A DNA stretch of 64,000 nucleotides, taken from assembly GCA_014381555.1 (NCBI GenBank), contig JACNLO010000037.1, positions 1 to 64,000 on the forward strand, written 5' to 3'. The position numbers and the translations under genes were made by a program. The notes below the pieces were generated by a model that searched no databases, was not told the DNA's origin, and was given only the letters and a program-made list of their open reading frames with translations. Source of the stretch: Planctomycetota bacterium (GTDB lineage: Bacteria > Planctomycetota > Phycisphaerae > Phycisphaerales > SM1A02). Of this stretch, positions 54,925-63,920 are shown piece after piece (position 1 is the first letter of the stretch; the number at the start of each line of letters is the position of its first letter).

Positions 54925-55232
54925 GACGTATTGGGGCAACCCCGATTTCGATTCTGCTCATTCTCTACTGTGCATACCTCTCTGTTTCATATTCAATTCC
55001 TAATACTGGGGATGTTGCGGTAGAGCCATTTAGGGTATGTCTTCAAACTGACCAGGCAGATGTCCTAGAGTTACTCCCTGGAATTGGACCGACAATGGCT
55101 GACAGGATTGTTGAATTTCGAAAAGAACATGCCATTGAATCACCAGATGATTTACTTCAGATACACGGCATTGGGAAAAAAACGGTTGATGAATTACGCT
55201 TACTGACAACTTCGGAGCCTAGAACGCAATGA
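54921..55232 (+). CDS. Membrane-anchored helix-hairpin-helix (ComEA-like) protein
   Basis: 103 aa from GTG 54921, which overlaps the previous stop by 4 nt. One membrane helix (about residues 5-24, ISILLILYCAYLSVSY) and two helix-hairpin-helix elements LLPGIGPTMADRIVEFRKE and QIHGIGKKTVDELRLL. This is the ComEA arrangement of a DNA-uptake protein facing outward, but small HhH proteins also serve other roles. It overlaps mfd by 4 nt. Confidence 0.78.
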   Translation: MRRIGATPISILLILYCAYLSVSYSIPNTGDVAVEPFRVCLQTDQADVLELLPGIGPTMADRIVEFRKEHAIESPDDLLQIHGIGKKTVDELRLLTTSEPRTQ

Positions 55233-58200
55233 GCGGAAAACATGTGTACTCGGCAATTGAAGAAGTGTCTTCGTTAATGGACGTGCAAGGATGTGTAACA
55301 GTGGGGCCAGTGAGTGGTTCATTTGGAGCGATGGCGGTTTCTGAATTGTGCAAGAAAAGAAGTGTTCTTTTTGTGACGGCTCATCTAGATGATGCAGATG
55401 AAAGTGTCGTAATGCTTCGAGATTTGGGAATACAAGTAGAAGTGTTTCCAGCTCTAGAAGTAGAAATTGCAAAAGATATTCTCGCTACGCGTTATGCCTT
55501 GCTCGATTCACTTCAACGTAGCCATGCGCCAAACGTAATAGTTGCAAGCGTTCCTGCACTCATGCAAAAAACCCCTTCACCTTTAGAAGTGAAGTCGGTT
55601 GTTAGACGAATCCAATTCGGTGATTCATGCTCGCTAAGTGAATTGCAGCAATGGCTTGTTGATGCAGGGTATGAACGGCGTGAAACTGTTGATGAAGCTT
55701 CTCAATTTGCACTTCGTGGTGGCATTCTAGATATTGCAACTGCTGCTGGTGAATTTGTGCGTCTTGATTTTTTTGGCGATACGATTGAGGCGATAAATGA
55801 AATTGACCCCGTGTCACTTGGGTCTGACTGTGTAATTGATGAAGTAATTCTTACAACTTCGATACCTACAGAAAACGAATCAAATCTTGTCCAACACATT
55901 CCTAATTCGTGGTGTGTTGTGCTGGATGATGCCGGCGAGATTTCACAACAGGCAAGGAGTTACTTTGATCGTGTTACTGACTCCTCGAAATTAGCACATC
56001 TTGATGATGTTCAAGCAGAGATGGTTCGAAGGTTATCTGGTGTTATTGGCTGTAGTGGACCTCCCGCTGTTGGTGTGGAGATTCAGTTGCCAGTGAGATC
56101 ATTACCAATTTTTTCAACTGTTGCTTCTGAAGCACTCGCAGAATTGGTCGAGATGTCAAAGGTTCGCAGCGTTCTGCTTACTTGCAGAACATCTGGCGAG
56201 GCAGAGCGCATGAAAGAGTTGATGACAACTGGACAAGAACTTGAAAGTGCTCAACAATTGCATGTCGTGGAAACCTTTGTACACAGGGGTTTCTTGCTTG
56301 GCGATGACTTTGCGATTGTTCCAACTCACGAAATATTCCATAGGTACGAATTAAGACGTGGTGTTCGCTCAAAACAAAAAACAATGCGTCAGGCAATGGC
56401 ATCTTTTGATGTTGATGACATTGTTGTGCACCGCGACCATGGAATTGCACAGTATTTAGGTATTCGACATCTGGATGGGCAGGAAGAAATTGAGTATCTA
56501 ACTCTTAAATTTGCAGGAGGAAAGTTGCTTCATGTCCCTGGAACGCATGCTCATCTTGTGCAACGGTATGTTGGTGCTTTTAAGGGTCGCCCTGAACTTT
56601 CAACATTGGGCGGTACGCGTTGGGCAAATCAAAAAGTAAAAGCTAAAGGAGCAGTTGTAGATTTGGCGCATGAGATGATTCGCGTTCAAGCAATTCGAGA
56701 GTCTGCTCCGGGGATTGCCTTTCCCGAAGATACACAATGGATGCAGGAATTTGAATCTAGTTTTCCGTGGGAAGAAACGGAAGATCAAAATGTTGCGATA
56801 GCGGCAGTTAAAACTGATATGCAATCTTCTCGGCCAATGGATCGACTTATTTGTGGCGATGTTGGATTTGGAAAAACTGAAATAGCAATTCGCGCAGCTT
56901 TTAAAGCCGCCGAGTCTGGGCGCCAAGTTGCAATCCTTGTTCCAACAACAGTTCTTGCGGTACAACATGAACGGACAATTCAAAAACGACTCGCAGATTA
57001 TCCATTTGTTGTGGAATCATTAACACGGTTTCACACGCCTGCTGAACAGAAAGAAATATTAGAACGGGTTTCCAGGGGCGAAGTAGACATTCTAATCGGG
57101 ACGCATCGTATATTAAGCAAGGACGTGTTTTTCAGTCGCCTTGGACTTGTTGTGATTGATGAAGAACAACGCTTCGGGGTTGAACATAAGCAACGTCTTC
57201 TAGCATTGCGAGCAGAGGCCGATGTATTAACCCTTACAGCAACGCCGATTCCACGTACATTGCACATGGCATTGCTTGGGATTCGAGATATCAGTTCTCT
57301 GCAGATTGCGCCAGTTGATCGGAGGGCAGTTGTGACTGAGATAAAAAGCTGGGATACACAACTTGTAAAAGATGGCATATTGCGGGAACTAGCTCGCGAA
57401 GGGCAAGTTTTTTATGTTCATAACAGAGTATTCGATATCGAAGAGGTAGCTGAAGAAATCAGAAACCTTGTTCCAGAGGCACGCGTTATTGTTGGTCATG
57501 GGCAGATGCCTCCTAGGGCTCTTGAAAAAGTTATGCTTGATTTTGTTCAAGGAAATGCAGATGTATTAGTTTCAACAACAATTATTGAGTCGGGGATTGA
57601 TATTCCTAGTGCGAATACAATGTTCATTGATGATGCTGATCGTTTTGGGCTTTCCGATTTGCACCAACTAAGAGGAAGAGTTGGCAGGTACAAACATCGG
57701 GCGTATTGCACTTTGCTCCTCCCACGTGATCGATTTGTAAATACCACTGCAAGAAAACGATTGCACGCTATTGAACAATTTTCAATGCTCGGAGCTGGGT
57801 TTCAAATTGCTCTTCGTGACCTTGAAATTCGCGGAGCTGGAAATTTGCTTGGTGCTGAGCAGTCGGGTCATATTGCAGCAGTCGGGTATGAAATGTATTG
57901 CCAGTTACTTGAGCAGGCAGTACAGCGCTTGAAAGATGGTAAGAAAACTTCATTGCTAGAGACCATGATTGACCTTGGAGAAACCGGAACAATTCCAACA
58001 GTATGTATTGCGGCTCCTTCAAGACGGCTTTCAATGTACTGTCGCCTTGCCCAGTGCGAGAGCCAGCGTGAGGTGGATGTTGTTGTTCACGACTTAAAAA
58101 CGGGCTATGGCGATTTGCCTGACGGGCTTTTGCGTCTTGTTCGCTATCACGAATTAAGAGTAGCAGCAGCTCTACTGAATATTGCTTCGATGACCCTTGA

Positions 58201-58405
58201 TGAAGAAGATGTAGTTATTCGGACGAAGGATGTAGATTCTCTTCGTAATAGATTAAAAATGGCTGGTGGAACTCTAAGGCAAGTTGGGAACGGCTCATCA
58301 ACGGGGTTTGTTGCGTTGTATTACAGGTCTGCTAATCAGGATGAATCTATGAGTATCTTGTCTGAGTTGCATCATCATCTTGTAGAATCAAGTTGCGTGT
58401 CGTAG
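55229..58405 (+). CDS. mfd: Transcription-repair coupling factor
   Basis: 1058 aa, about 90 shorter than E. coli Mfd. It removes stalled RNA polymerase and recruits UvrA. The N-terminal region is UvrB-like (ALRGGILDIATAAGEFVRLD, FFGDTIEAI), the RNA-polymerase-interacting domain has DDIVVHRDHGIAQYLGI, and the RecG-like translocase has Walker A ICGDVGFGKTEIAIRAAF, DEEQRFGVEHKQ, TATPIPRTLHMALLGIRD and QLRGRVGRYKHRAYC. The C-terminal TRCF domain is present. Confidence 0.97.
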   Translation: MSGKHVYSAIEEVSSLMDVQGCVTVGPVSGSFGAMAVSELCKKRSVLFVTAHLDDADESVVMLRDLGIQVEVFPALEVEIAKDILATRYALLDSLQRSHAPNVIVASVPALMQKTPSPLEVKSVVRRIQFGDSCSLSELQQWLVDAGYERRETVDEASQFALRGGILDIATAAGEFVRLDFFGDTIEAINEIDPVSLGSDCVIDEVILTTSIPTENESNLVQHIPNSWCVVLDDAGEISQQARSYFDRVTDSSKLAHLDDVQAEMVRRLSGVIGCSGPPAVGVEIQLPVRSLPIFSTVASEALAELVEMSKVRSVLLTCRTSGEAERMKELMTTGQELESAQQLHVVETFVHRGFLLGDDFAIVPTHEIFHRYELRRGVRSKQKTMRQAMASFDVDDIVVHRDHGIAQYLGIRHLDGQEEIEYLTLKFAGGKLLHVPGTHAHLVQRYVGAFKGRPELSTLGGTRWANQKVKAKGAVVDLAHEMIRVQAIRESAPGIAFPEDTQWMQEFESSFPWEETEDQNVAIAAVKTDMQSSRPMDRLICGDVGFGKTEIAIRAAFKAAESGRQVAILVPTTVLAVQHERTIQKRLADYPFVVESLTRFHTPAEQKEILERVSRGEVDILIGTHRILSKDVFFSRLGLVVIDEEQRFGVEHKQRLLALRAEADVLTLTATPIPRTLHMALLGIRDISSLQIAPVDRRAVVTEIKSWDTQLVKDGILRELAREGQVFYVHNRVFDIEEVAEEIRNLVPEARVIVGHGQMPPRALEKVMLDFVQGNADVLVSTTIIESGIDIPSANTMFIDDADRFGLSDLHQLRGRVGRYKHRAYCTLLLPRDRFVNTTARKRLHAIEQFSMLGAGFQIALRDLEIRGAGNLLGAEQSGHIAAVGYEMYCQLLEQAVQRLKDGKKTSLLETMIDLGETGTIPTVCIAAPSRRLSMYCRLAQCESQREVDVVVHDLKTGYGDLPDGLLRLVRYHELRVAAALLNIASMTLDEEDVVIRTKDVDSLRNRLKMAGGTLRQVGNGSSTGFVALYYRSANQDESMSILSELHHHLVESSCVS

Positions 58406-58424
58406 ACGGCCGATAGAAAAACTC

Positions 58425-58814
58425 ATGTGTTCCATTTCTCAAACTGGTCGTAGGACCTTGCCCCCAACTCACGATTCCTTGACGCATAAGTTTTCCGTCA
58501 ACGGTCACGAAGGGTACCTTACGATTGGGTTATTTGAAGATGGAACGCCAGGGGAGATATTTATTAAGATGAGCAAAGAGGGCTCAACACTTTCGGGATT
58601 GATTCAAGGTTTTTGTAGAGCGTTTTCTTTAGCGATTCAATACGGTTTGCCGGTTTCTGATGCGGTAGATCGTTTTCGAAATATGCGATTTGATCCAATG
58701 GGTCGAACAGCAAATCCTGATATTCCAAATGCGACAAGTATTCTTGACTATGTCGTTCAATTTCTTGAATACGAATTCAATATCCTTTCATCACGAGAGG
58801 CATCTGCTGCGTAA
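58425..58814 (+). CDS. NrdJ C-terminal (TSCPD/NrdJb-like) domain protein
   Basis: 129 aa. Segments THKFSVNGHEGYLTIGLFED, GEIFIKMSKEGSTLSGLIQG, LAIQYGLPVSDAVDRFRNMRFDP (in pieces) and NPDIPNATSILDYVVQFLEYE match the C-terminal domain of B12-dependent (class II) ribonucleotide reductase, as in the split NrdJa/NrdJb enzymes. The catalytic NrdJa part is not in the window. It lies 19 nt after mfd. nrdR at 20811 may control it if an NrdR site exists elsewhere. Confidence 0.8.
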   Translation: MCSISQTGRRTLPPTHDSLTHKFSVNGHEGYLTIGLFEDGTPGEIFIKMSKEGSTLSGLIQGFCRAFSLAIQYGLPVSDAVDRFRNMRFDPMGRTANPDIPNATSILDYVVQFLEYEFNILSSREASAA

Positions 58815-58843
58815 CGCCGGAGATCCCTACTCTAGATAATTAC

Positions 58844-58871
58844 AAAAGCTCGCCACACCTGGCGAGCTTTT
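58844..58871. terminator. Bidirectional terminator between nrdJb-like gene and rplI
   Basis: A perfect 12-bp stem AAAAGCTCGCCA/TGGCGAGCTTTT with a 4-nt loop and T-runs on both strands. It separates the convergent mfd/nrdJb-like and rplI transcripts. Confidence 0.93.
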
Positions 58872-58896
58872 GTTCTGTAATCGGAGTAATGCTATA

Positions 58897-59484
58897 TTAA
58901 GAAGCTTCGACAGTTTCTTCAGTTTCTTCCGAAGTGTTTTCTTCTTCTGCATCTGCTTGTTTTTCAATAACAATCAAATTGCCCTCATCATCAAATTCCA
59001 TATCTTCGCGGTCTTCAAGAGGTCTGTCTGGGTTCACAAGAACCTCAACATCCACCTTCAAGTCGCTTCCGAATTGGATAGTGACATGAAATTCACCAAT
59101 GCGACGAATTGCTTGGTGAAGGCGAACTGCACGAGTATCAACGGTGAATCCATTTTCAATGAGAGCATCTGCGATATCACGTTGTGTAACAGAGCCGTAA
59201 AGGCCGCCTTGGTCATTTGCGCTTCTAGTGAGCGTAAGCACGATGCCTTCAAGTTTTTCGATAATAGAAGCTTGCTCTGATCGTTTTGCTTCGTAATCTT
59301 TGAGTGCGATTTCACGAGCTTCGGCTAGAGCTGCAATTTTTTCAGGTGTTGGTGTTTCTGCCAGCCCCATTGGTAGAAGATAGTTACGAGCGAACCCTGT
59401 TCTAACGCGAACAATATCGCCAACAATTCCTAGGTTCTCTACGTTTGATGTGAGAAGGAGTTCAATTCTTCGTGTGCTTGCCAT
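58897..59484 (-). CDS. rplI: Ribosomal protein bL9 with acidic C-terminal tail
   Basis: 195 aa. Binds 23S rRNA at the L1-stalk base. N-terminal domain VENLGIVGDIVRVRTGFARN and YLLPMGLA, linker helix, and C-terminal domain with NDQGGLYGSVTQRDIADAL. About 45 residues longer than usual because of an extra Glu/Asp-rich tail (about 150-195, with EEENTSEETEE). It is the last gene of the glmU-prs-rplY-pth-rpsF-ssb-rplI run. Confidence 0.96.
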   Translation of the reverse strand: MASTRRIELLLTSNVENLGIVGDIVRVRTGFARNYLLPMGLAETPTPEKIAALAEAREIALKDYEAKRSEQASIIEKLEGIVLTLTRSANDQGGLYGSVTQRDIADALIENGFTVDTRAVRLHQAIRRIGEFHVTIQFGSDLKVDVEVLVNPDRPLEDREDMEFDDEGNLIVIEKQADAEEENTSEETEETVEAS

Positions 59485-59576
59485 GTTGTGATGTCCTTTC
59501 TAAGGAAAGTTAGGAGTCGCCGGCACGACCCCAACTGATATAGGTAGACGCTTGCCGGTGCATCGGTTATTAAAAA

Positions 59577-59984
59577 TCAGAATGGGATGTCATCTGCTGG
59601 AGGTGCAGCAGTTGTCGCAGTGCCTGCTGGCGGAGGAGTGGACGATTGTCCACCCTTGGAGTCAATAAATTGGAAACTCTCAATCACAACTTTGAGTTTA
59701 GAACGATTGTTTCCATCTTTGTCTTGCCATTGGTCAAGTTTTAGCCGACCCTCAACAAACACTGGCTTCCCTTTGGAGAGGTATTGGGACATAACTTCGG
59801 CAGTTCGACCCCAAGCTTCGCAGTCGACAAACGTCGTTTCCTCACGCATTGTGCCTTCGCGATCTTTAAATTTGCGATTCATAGCAATACCGATTTGCGC
59901 AACAGATTGGTTGCTTGGTGTTTGCTTTAGTTCGGGATCTCGGGTGAGATTGCCCATGATGAGGACTTTGTTATATGTAGCCAT
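59577..59984 (-). CDS. ssb: Single-stranded DNA-binding protein
   Basis: 135 aa. OB fold beginning YNKVLIMGNLTRDPELKQTP, with RKFKDREGTMREETTFVDCE and KGKPVFVEGRLKLDQWQDKD, a short Pro/Thr/Ala linker and the acidic interaction tip DDIPF. It binds ssDNA as a tetramer and recruits repair and replication proteins. It lies between rpsF and rplI as in many bacteria, but rpsR is missing from the cluster. Confidence 0.97.
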   Translation of the reverse strand: MATYNKVLIMGNLTRDPELKQTPSNQSVAQIGIAMNRKFKDREGTMREETTFVDCEAWGRTAEVMSQYLSKGKPVFVEGRLKLDQWQDKDGNNRSKLKVVIESFQFIDSKGGQSSTPPPAGTATTAAPPADDIPF

Positions 59985-60050
59985 AATGTTTCTCCAACTT
60001 GTAATTCTACCAGAAAAAACAGGAAGATCGATTTTCGTTGCTTTTTTTCG

Positions 60051-60581
60051 TTACGTTTCGCTTGGTTCTTCGGTAGCGACCTGTGCAACTTCTTCAGCCA
60101 CCTCGTTTGCCACTTCTTCAGGAATCTCCGGCTCTGGAGTTGGTTCTTTGGCGACTTGGTCTTCTTTTCTAGTAACAGTACTTCCTGCAGAAGTGCCTTT
60201 TTCAGATGTCTTTTCGCCTCGAAGTTTGATTTCGTCTGCGAGATCTTGGGCACCTTCATTTGCTTCGATGATTTCGGTTGGGAGATGTTCCGCGCGGGTA
60301 ACCATCATTCTGAGCAATTGTTCTGATTGATTGCAGCGACGTTCAAGGTCACTGATAGCAGCGGTTGGTGAATTAAAATAGACCAAGAAGTATACGCCTC
60401 GTTTGTTGCCATCTATTTCGTAAGCGAGTCGACGGTCGTCCCATTTACGGAAATTAATAACAGATACGCCTGATTTATCAAGGAGTTCCTTGAGGTGGTC
60501 TACGGCTTCTTGTAGGTTTGCTGTTGCTGATTGTGGAAAAAGAAACATGCCTTCATACAATGCAGTTCGTTCGTTGCTCAT
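60051..60581 (-). CDS. rpsF: Ribosomal protein bS6 with acidic C-terminal extension
   Basis: 176 aa. The S6 core (residues 1-95) is YEGMFLFPQSATANLQEAV, WDDRRLAYEIDGNKRGVYFL and CNQSEQLLRMMVTRAE. An extra tail of about 75 residues is rich in Glu/Pro/Thr (for example EPEIPEEVANEVAEEV). It lies 7 nt after pth and is followed by ssb. Confidence 0.95.
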   Translation of the reverse strand: MSNERTALYEGMFLFPQSATANLQEAVDHLKELLDKSGVSVINFRKWDDRRLAYEIDGNKRGVYFLVYFNSPTAAISDLERRCNQSEQLLRMMVTRAEHLPTEIIEANEGAQDLADEIKLRGEKTSEKGTSAGSTVTRKEDQVAKEPTPEPEIPEEVANEVAEEVAQVATEEPSET

Positions 60582-60588
60582 AATAATA

Positions 60589-61176
60589 TTACCTCGTAGT
60601 TTCTGAATTCTGAGTTTCGTTAAATATATTCATTGCTTCGTCAATGCCTGAATGAATCCAAGTTATTGCAGCATTGACTGCGTGGGAAAGTGCTGGTTCA
60701 ATTATTTCCTGTTGATCAGGAGTGAATTTGCCAAGCACGTAATCTGATTGTGGAATTAATCCTGGTTCGTCAACTCCGATCCGGAGCCGCGCCCACTCGC
60801 CACCTCCAAGGTGGTTTGTGACATCAGTTAAACCATTGTGTCCACCTGCTGTTCCATTGTTTTTAAGACGAATTGAACCGCAGGGGAGGTGGATGTCATC
60901 CACAACGAGAAGCAAATCCACAGTTGGATCTGCCTTGTAAAAAGAAATTGCTTGCTTAATTGGCTGGCCACTCCTGTTCATGAATTGTTGGGGTTTCATG
61001 AGAAGTACCTTCTCGCCATTAGCTCTAGCTTCAATGACCACAGCGTCAAACTTGGATGTCGCGGGCTCGCCGGGTGCAAGTTGCCTTGCAATGCTATCAA
61101 TAACTTCGAACCCAACATTATGCCGAGTACGATTGTATTTTGAGCCAGGATTTCCAAGACCAACGATGAGTTTCAT
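60589..61176 (-). CDS. pth: Peptidyl-tRNA hydrolase
   Basis: 195 aa. Frees tRNA from dropped-off peptidyl-tRNA. Motifs: LIVGLGNPGSKYNRTRHNVG with the catalytic His (N-x-H-N), KPQQFMNRSG, LLVVDDIHLPCGSIRLK and GTAGGHNGLTDVTNHLGG. It overlaps rplY by 4 nt and stands 7 nt ahead of rpsF. Confidence 0.97.
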   Translation of the reverse strand: MKLIVGLGNPGSKYNRTRHNVGFEVIDSIARQLAPGEPATSKFDAVVIEARANGEKVLLMKPQQFMNRSGQPIKQAISFYKADPTVDLLLVVDDIHLPCGSIRLKNNGTAGGHNGLTDVTNHLGGGEWARLRIGVDEPGLIPQSDYVLGKFTPDQQEIIEPALSHAVNAAITWIHSGIDEAMNIFNETQNSETTR

Positions 61177-61847
61177 TCTTCACTCGCCCCTTCGGTTGAA
61201 TCTTCTGAAGTTGCTTCACTAATAACTTCAGGTGATGCTTGTTCAGTTTCTTCATCCATGGCTACTCCTTCACCTACTTCTTGCTCTTCTACTTCTTCTT
61301 GGACGATGGTCACGTGAGCAATGTGTCGCTCTGGATCAAGAATCGCTCGGACTCCTTCAGGTAGGGTCAAGTCGCCAATAGTGAATACTTCTTCAACTGT
61401 AGATAGGTCAACCTTAATTGAATCTGGAATATCTTTTACCATGCATTCGATTTCAATCTTTGGCCGTGGTATTTCAAGAATAGCTCCATCGGCAGATGCG
61501 TTAATCGGTTGACCAGAAATATCCAGTGTCATAGTGATTGTCACAACTTGTTTCAAATCTACGCGAGCAAAATCAAGATGGATGAGATTATCGCCAAGAT
61601 AACCAAATTGAAGGTCTTTGACCAACACGGTTGCAGGGCTACCGTCACCATTGTCAAGTTCCATGATGTGGTTGCCATCGCGTAGATACGCGACTGCTTC
61701 TTTTTCATCTACACTTACTGAGACGGGTTCTGTTCCTTTGCTATAAATAGTCGCAGGGAGTCGACCGTTTTTGCGAAGACGCCGGGCATACGTTGTGCCA
61801 AGTTTATCTCGCAGCTCTACTTTTAATATGGGTGCTTTTTGTGCCAT
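61173..61847 (-). CDS. rplY: Ribosomal protein bL25 (CTC type)
   Basis: 224 aa. The 5S-rRNA-binding domain has YARRLRKNGRLPATIYSKGT and the CTC-type beta domain follows (QPINASADGAILEIPRPKIE in part, DLTLPEGVRAILDPERHIAH). The last 40 or so residues are a Glu/Ser-rich acidic tail. Usually about 200 aa in this type. It overlaps pth by 4 nt and lies 19 nt after prs. Confidence 0.95.
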   Translation of the reverse strand: MAQKAPILKVELRDKLGTTYARRLRKNGRLPATIYSKGTEPVSVSVDEKEAVAYLRDGNHIMELDNGDGSPATVLVKDLQFGYLGDNLIHLDFARVDLKQVVTITMTLDISGQPINASADGAILEIPRPKIEIECMVKDIPDSIKVDLSTVEEVFTIGDLTLPEGVRAILDPERHIAHVTIVQEEVEEQEVGEGVAMDEETEQASPEVISEATSEDSTEGASEE

Positions 61848-61866
61848 TTCTTTTCCTATCTAAACT

Positions 61867-62853
61867 TTATTTTTTGGGACCTTCTCCACGATTGAAGAGG
61901 CTCGATATTGACATATGGTGGTGAATTCGATGTACGGCTTCACCAAGAAACCGTGAAACACTGAGAACATGAAGTTTGTCCTCGATGCCTTCTAGCCGGC
62001 TATCGGGGGCAATAGTGTCAGTGATAATGACTTCACTGATTGGAGATGATTTAATTCGTTCAACTGCAGGACCGACAATGACACCATGAGTTGCTGCTGC
62101 GATAACTTTAGTTGCACCTTCCTCGGTGACCAACTTAGCTGCTTCGCAAATTGTTCCAGCTGTTGAAATCATGTCATCAACCATTAGTACTGTTTTGCCT
62201 TTGACATCACCGATGAGGCGTTTGGAAACAACTTCGCTTCCGGAATCTCTTCGTTTGTCGATGATGGCGAGTTTTGAATCGAGCAAACCTGCGTACATGT
62301 TTGCAACTTTTACATTCCCAACATCTGGGGAAACGATGACCATATCATCCCCTTGTATATCTGTTCGTTGTGAAAAGTAGTCGCAAAATACTTTGGTCGC
62401 TGTAAGGTGGTCAACAGGAATATCAAAGAACCCCTGAATTTGTGCTGCGTGCAAATCCATGCAAAGAACGCGGTTCGCACCTGCTGCAGTCATAATGTTT
62501 GCAACAAGTTTCGCTGTAATTGGAACTCGCCCTTCGTCTTTTCTATCTTGCCTTGCATAGCCAAAGTATGGGACAACAGCGGTTATGCGACCTGCGGATG
62601 CTCTGCGTAACGTGTCAATCCAAATAAGTAGTTCCATAAGATTGTCATTCACTGGCATCGCAGTAGATTGCACAATGAAACAATCTCTTCCGCGTATATC
62701 TTCATCAATTTTGACAATAATTTCGTTGTCGGGGAAGCATTCGACTGTGGCTGCTGCTAAAGGCATTTCCAAATGGCTGCACATTTCTTCTGCTAGATGT
62801 TTGCCACCTGTGGCTGCAAAAATTTTCATTCTTTTGTGATCATCGTGGCTCAT
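61867..62853 (-). CDS. prs: Ribose-phosphate pyrophosphokinase
   Basis: 328 aa. Makes PRPP from ribose-5-phosphate and ATP. Motifs: FAATGGKHLAEEMCSHL, FPDNEIIVKIDEDIRGRDCF, YFGYARQDRKDEGRVPITAK (ATP loop), MDLHAAQIQGFFDIPVDHLT and the PRPP loop VLMVDDMISTAGTICEAA. The ATG at 62853 overlaps the glmU stop by 4 nt. It supplies PRPP for purC and pyrF pathways. Confidence 0.97.
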   Translation of the reverse strand: MSHDDHKRMKIFAATGGKHLAEEMCSHLEMPLAAATVECFPDNEIIVKIDEDIRGRDCFIVQSTAMPVNDNLMELLIWIDTLRRASAGRITAVVPYFGYARQDRKDEGRVPITAKLVANIMTAAGANRVLCMDLHAAQIQGFFDIPVDHLTATKVFCDYFSQRTDIQGDDMVIVSPDVGNVKVANMYAGLLDSKLAIIDKRRDSGSEVVSKRLIGDVKGKTVLMVDDMISTAGTICEAAKLVTEEGATKVIAAATHGVIVGPAVERIKSSPISEVIITDTIAPDSRLEGIEDKLHVLSVSRFLGEAVHRIHHHMSISSLFNRGEGPKK

Positions 62854-63629
62854 ACTGTTGGCTCCATTTTGTTTTGTAACCGGTTCAGTAACACATGTTC
62901 AACATCAGCGAGTTGCTTTGGTGTATTGATAGAAAGAATGTCCTCAGGCGCAACGGCATTGACAATCTCAACAGGTTCATTTCTGTCGAGAAGCATTTGC
63001 GGAACTTCTGTGAGGTAGTACTCATTGGTGAGTGCGTTTGGTTGTAAATCGTCAAGGCATTCCCAGAGTGTTTTTGATTTAAATACTGCATAACTTGGAT
63101 ACACTTCGTGAATTTCAAGTTGTTCAGGGGTTGCATTTTTATGTTCAATTATTTCGGCGAAACGGTCGTTTTCATCGCGTATGATTCGTCCATATCCAGT
63201 TGGGTCTGGAATGGTGCTTGTTGCAAGAGTTGCAGCTGCAGTAGAAGTTTCTTGCAATGCAATCATGTCGTGAATTGTTGACGCTCGAAGCAGTGGTCCA
63301 TCGCCACCAAGAATAATGATGTTGCCATCAAAATCAGTAAGCGTTTCTTTGCATACAAGAACTGCGTGTCCAGTTCCAAGTTGTGGTTCTTGAATAACAT
63401 ATTCACACCCTTGGATTTGGTCTTGTACGATTTCAGCACCATGTCCGATTACAAGAATTACTCGATCTGCGCCTGCTTCTTTGACAGCATCAACTACCCA
63501 TTGCACCATTGGTTTTCCAGCAACTTCATGCAAGACCTTAGGAAGGTCGCTATTCATGCGCGTACCTTTTCCTGCTGCAAGAATTATTGCTGCAAGAGGT
63601 TTTTTGGATTGTGTTGACGTGTCTGTCAT
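62850..63629 (-). CDS. GlmU-type N-terminal uridylyltransferase
   Basis: 259 aa. Nucleotidyltransferase with signature IILAAGKGTRMNSDLPKVLH, QEPQLGTGHAV and LGGDGPLLR, matching the GlcNAc-1-phosphate uridylyltransferase half of GlmU. The left-handed beta-helix acetyltransferase domain is absent, so either that step is done by another protein or this is a related sugar nucleotidyltransferase. The ATG at 63629 is chosen because upstream codons enter tRNA-Gln. Confidence 0.88.
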   Translation of the reverse strand: MTDTSTQSKKPLAAIILAAGKGTRMNSDLPKVLHEVAGKPMVQWVVDAVKEAGADRVILVIGHGAEIVQDQIQGCEYVIQEPQLGTGHAVLVCKETLTDFDGNIIILGGDGPLLRASTIHDMIALQETSTAAATLATSTIPDPTGYGRIIRDENDRFAEIIEHKNATPEQLEIHEVYPSYAVFKSKTLWECLDDLQPNALTNEYYLTEVPQMLLDRNEPVEIVNAVAPEDILSINTPKQLADVEHVLLNRLQNKMEPTV

Positions 63630-63698
63630 CTCTTTGCCATTCTCCAAAAGCGAACTACTTGGAGGAACTTTCTGGGGGTGGGGAATGTCCTGTGGGAA

Positions 63699-63770
63699 CT
63701 GGCCCGCCAAGACTTGAACTTGGAATGCCTGGATCAAAACCAGGTGTGTTACCGATTACACCACGGGCCA
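63699..63770 (-). tRNA. tRNA-Gln (anticodon UUG)
   Basis: A 72-nt cloverleaf on the minus strand: acceptor TGGCCCG/CGGGCCA (weak U-A first pair, typical of tRNA-Gln), D arm GTGT/ACAC, anticodon stem CCTGG/CCAGG with loop TTTTGAT (UUG), T stem CCAAG/CTTGG with loop TTCAAGT. CCA is not encoded. It lies just upstream of the glmU-like gene on the same strand. Confidence 0.96.
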
Positions 63771-63920
63771 AAATGTTGAGATGCTTCTGAGTGAGAGCAA
63801 CTCTTGCAAACCTCCTGCCTAACCAATGCGAACATGGCTTGGGCATGCATGAATCGCGGAGGGACAAACTTCTGCAAGTGAAGCCCAATCCGCGGCGAAC
63901 TTCTCCTAGGACTTGGAGCA

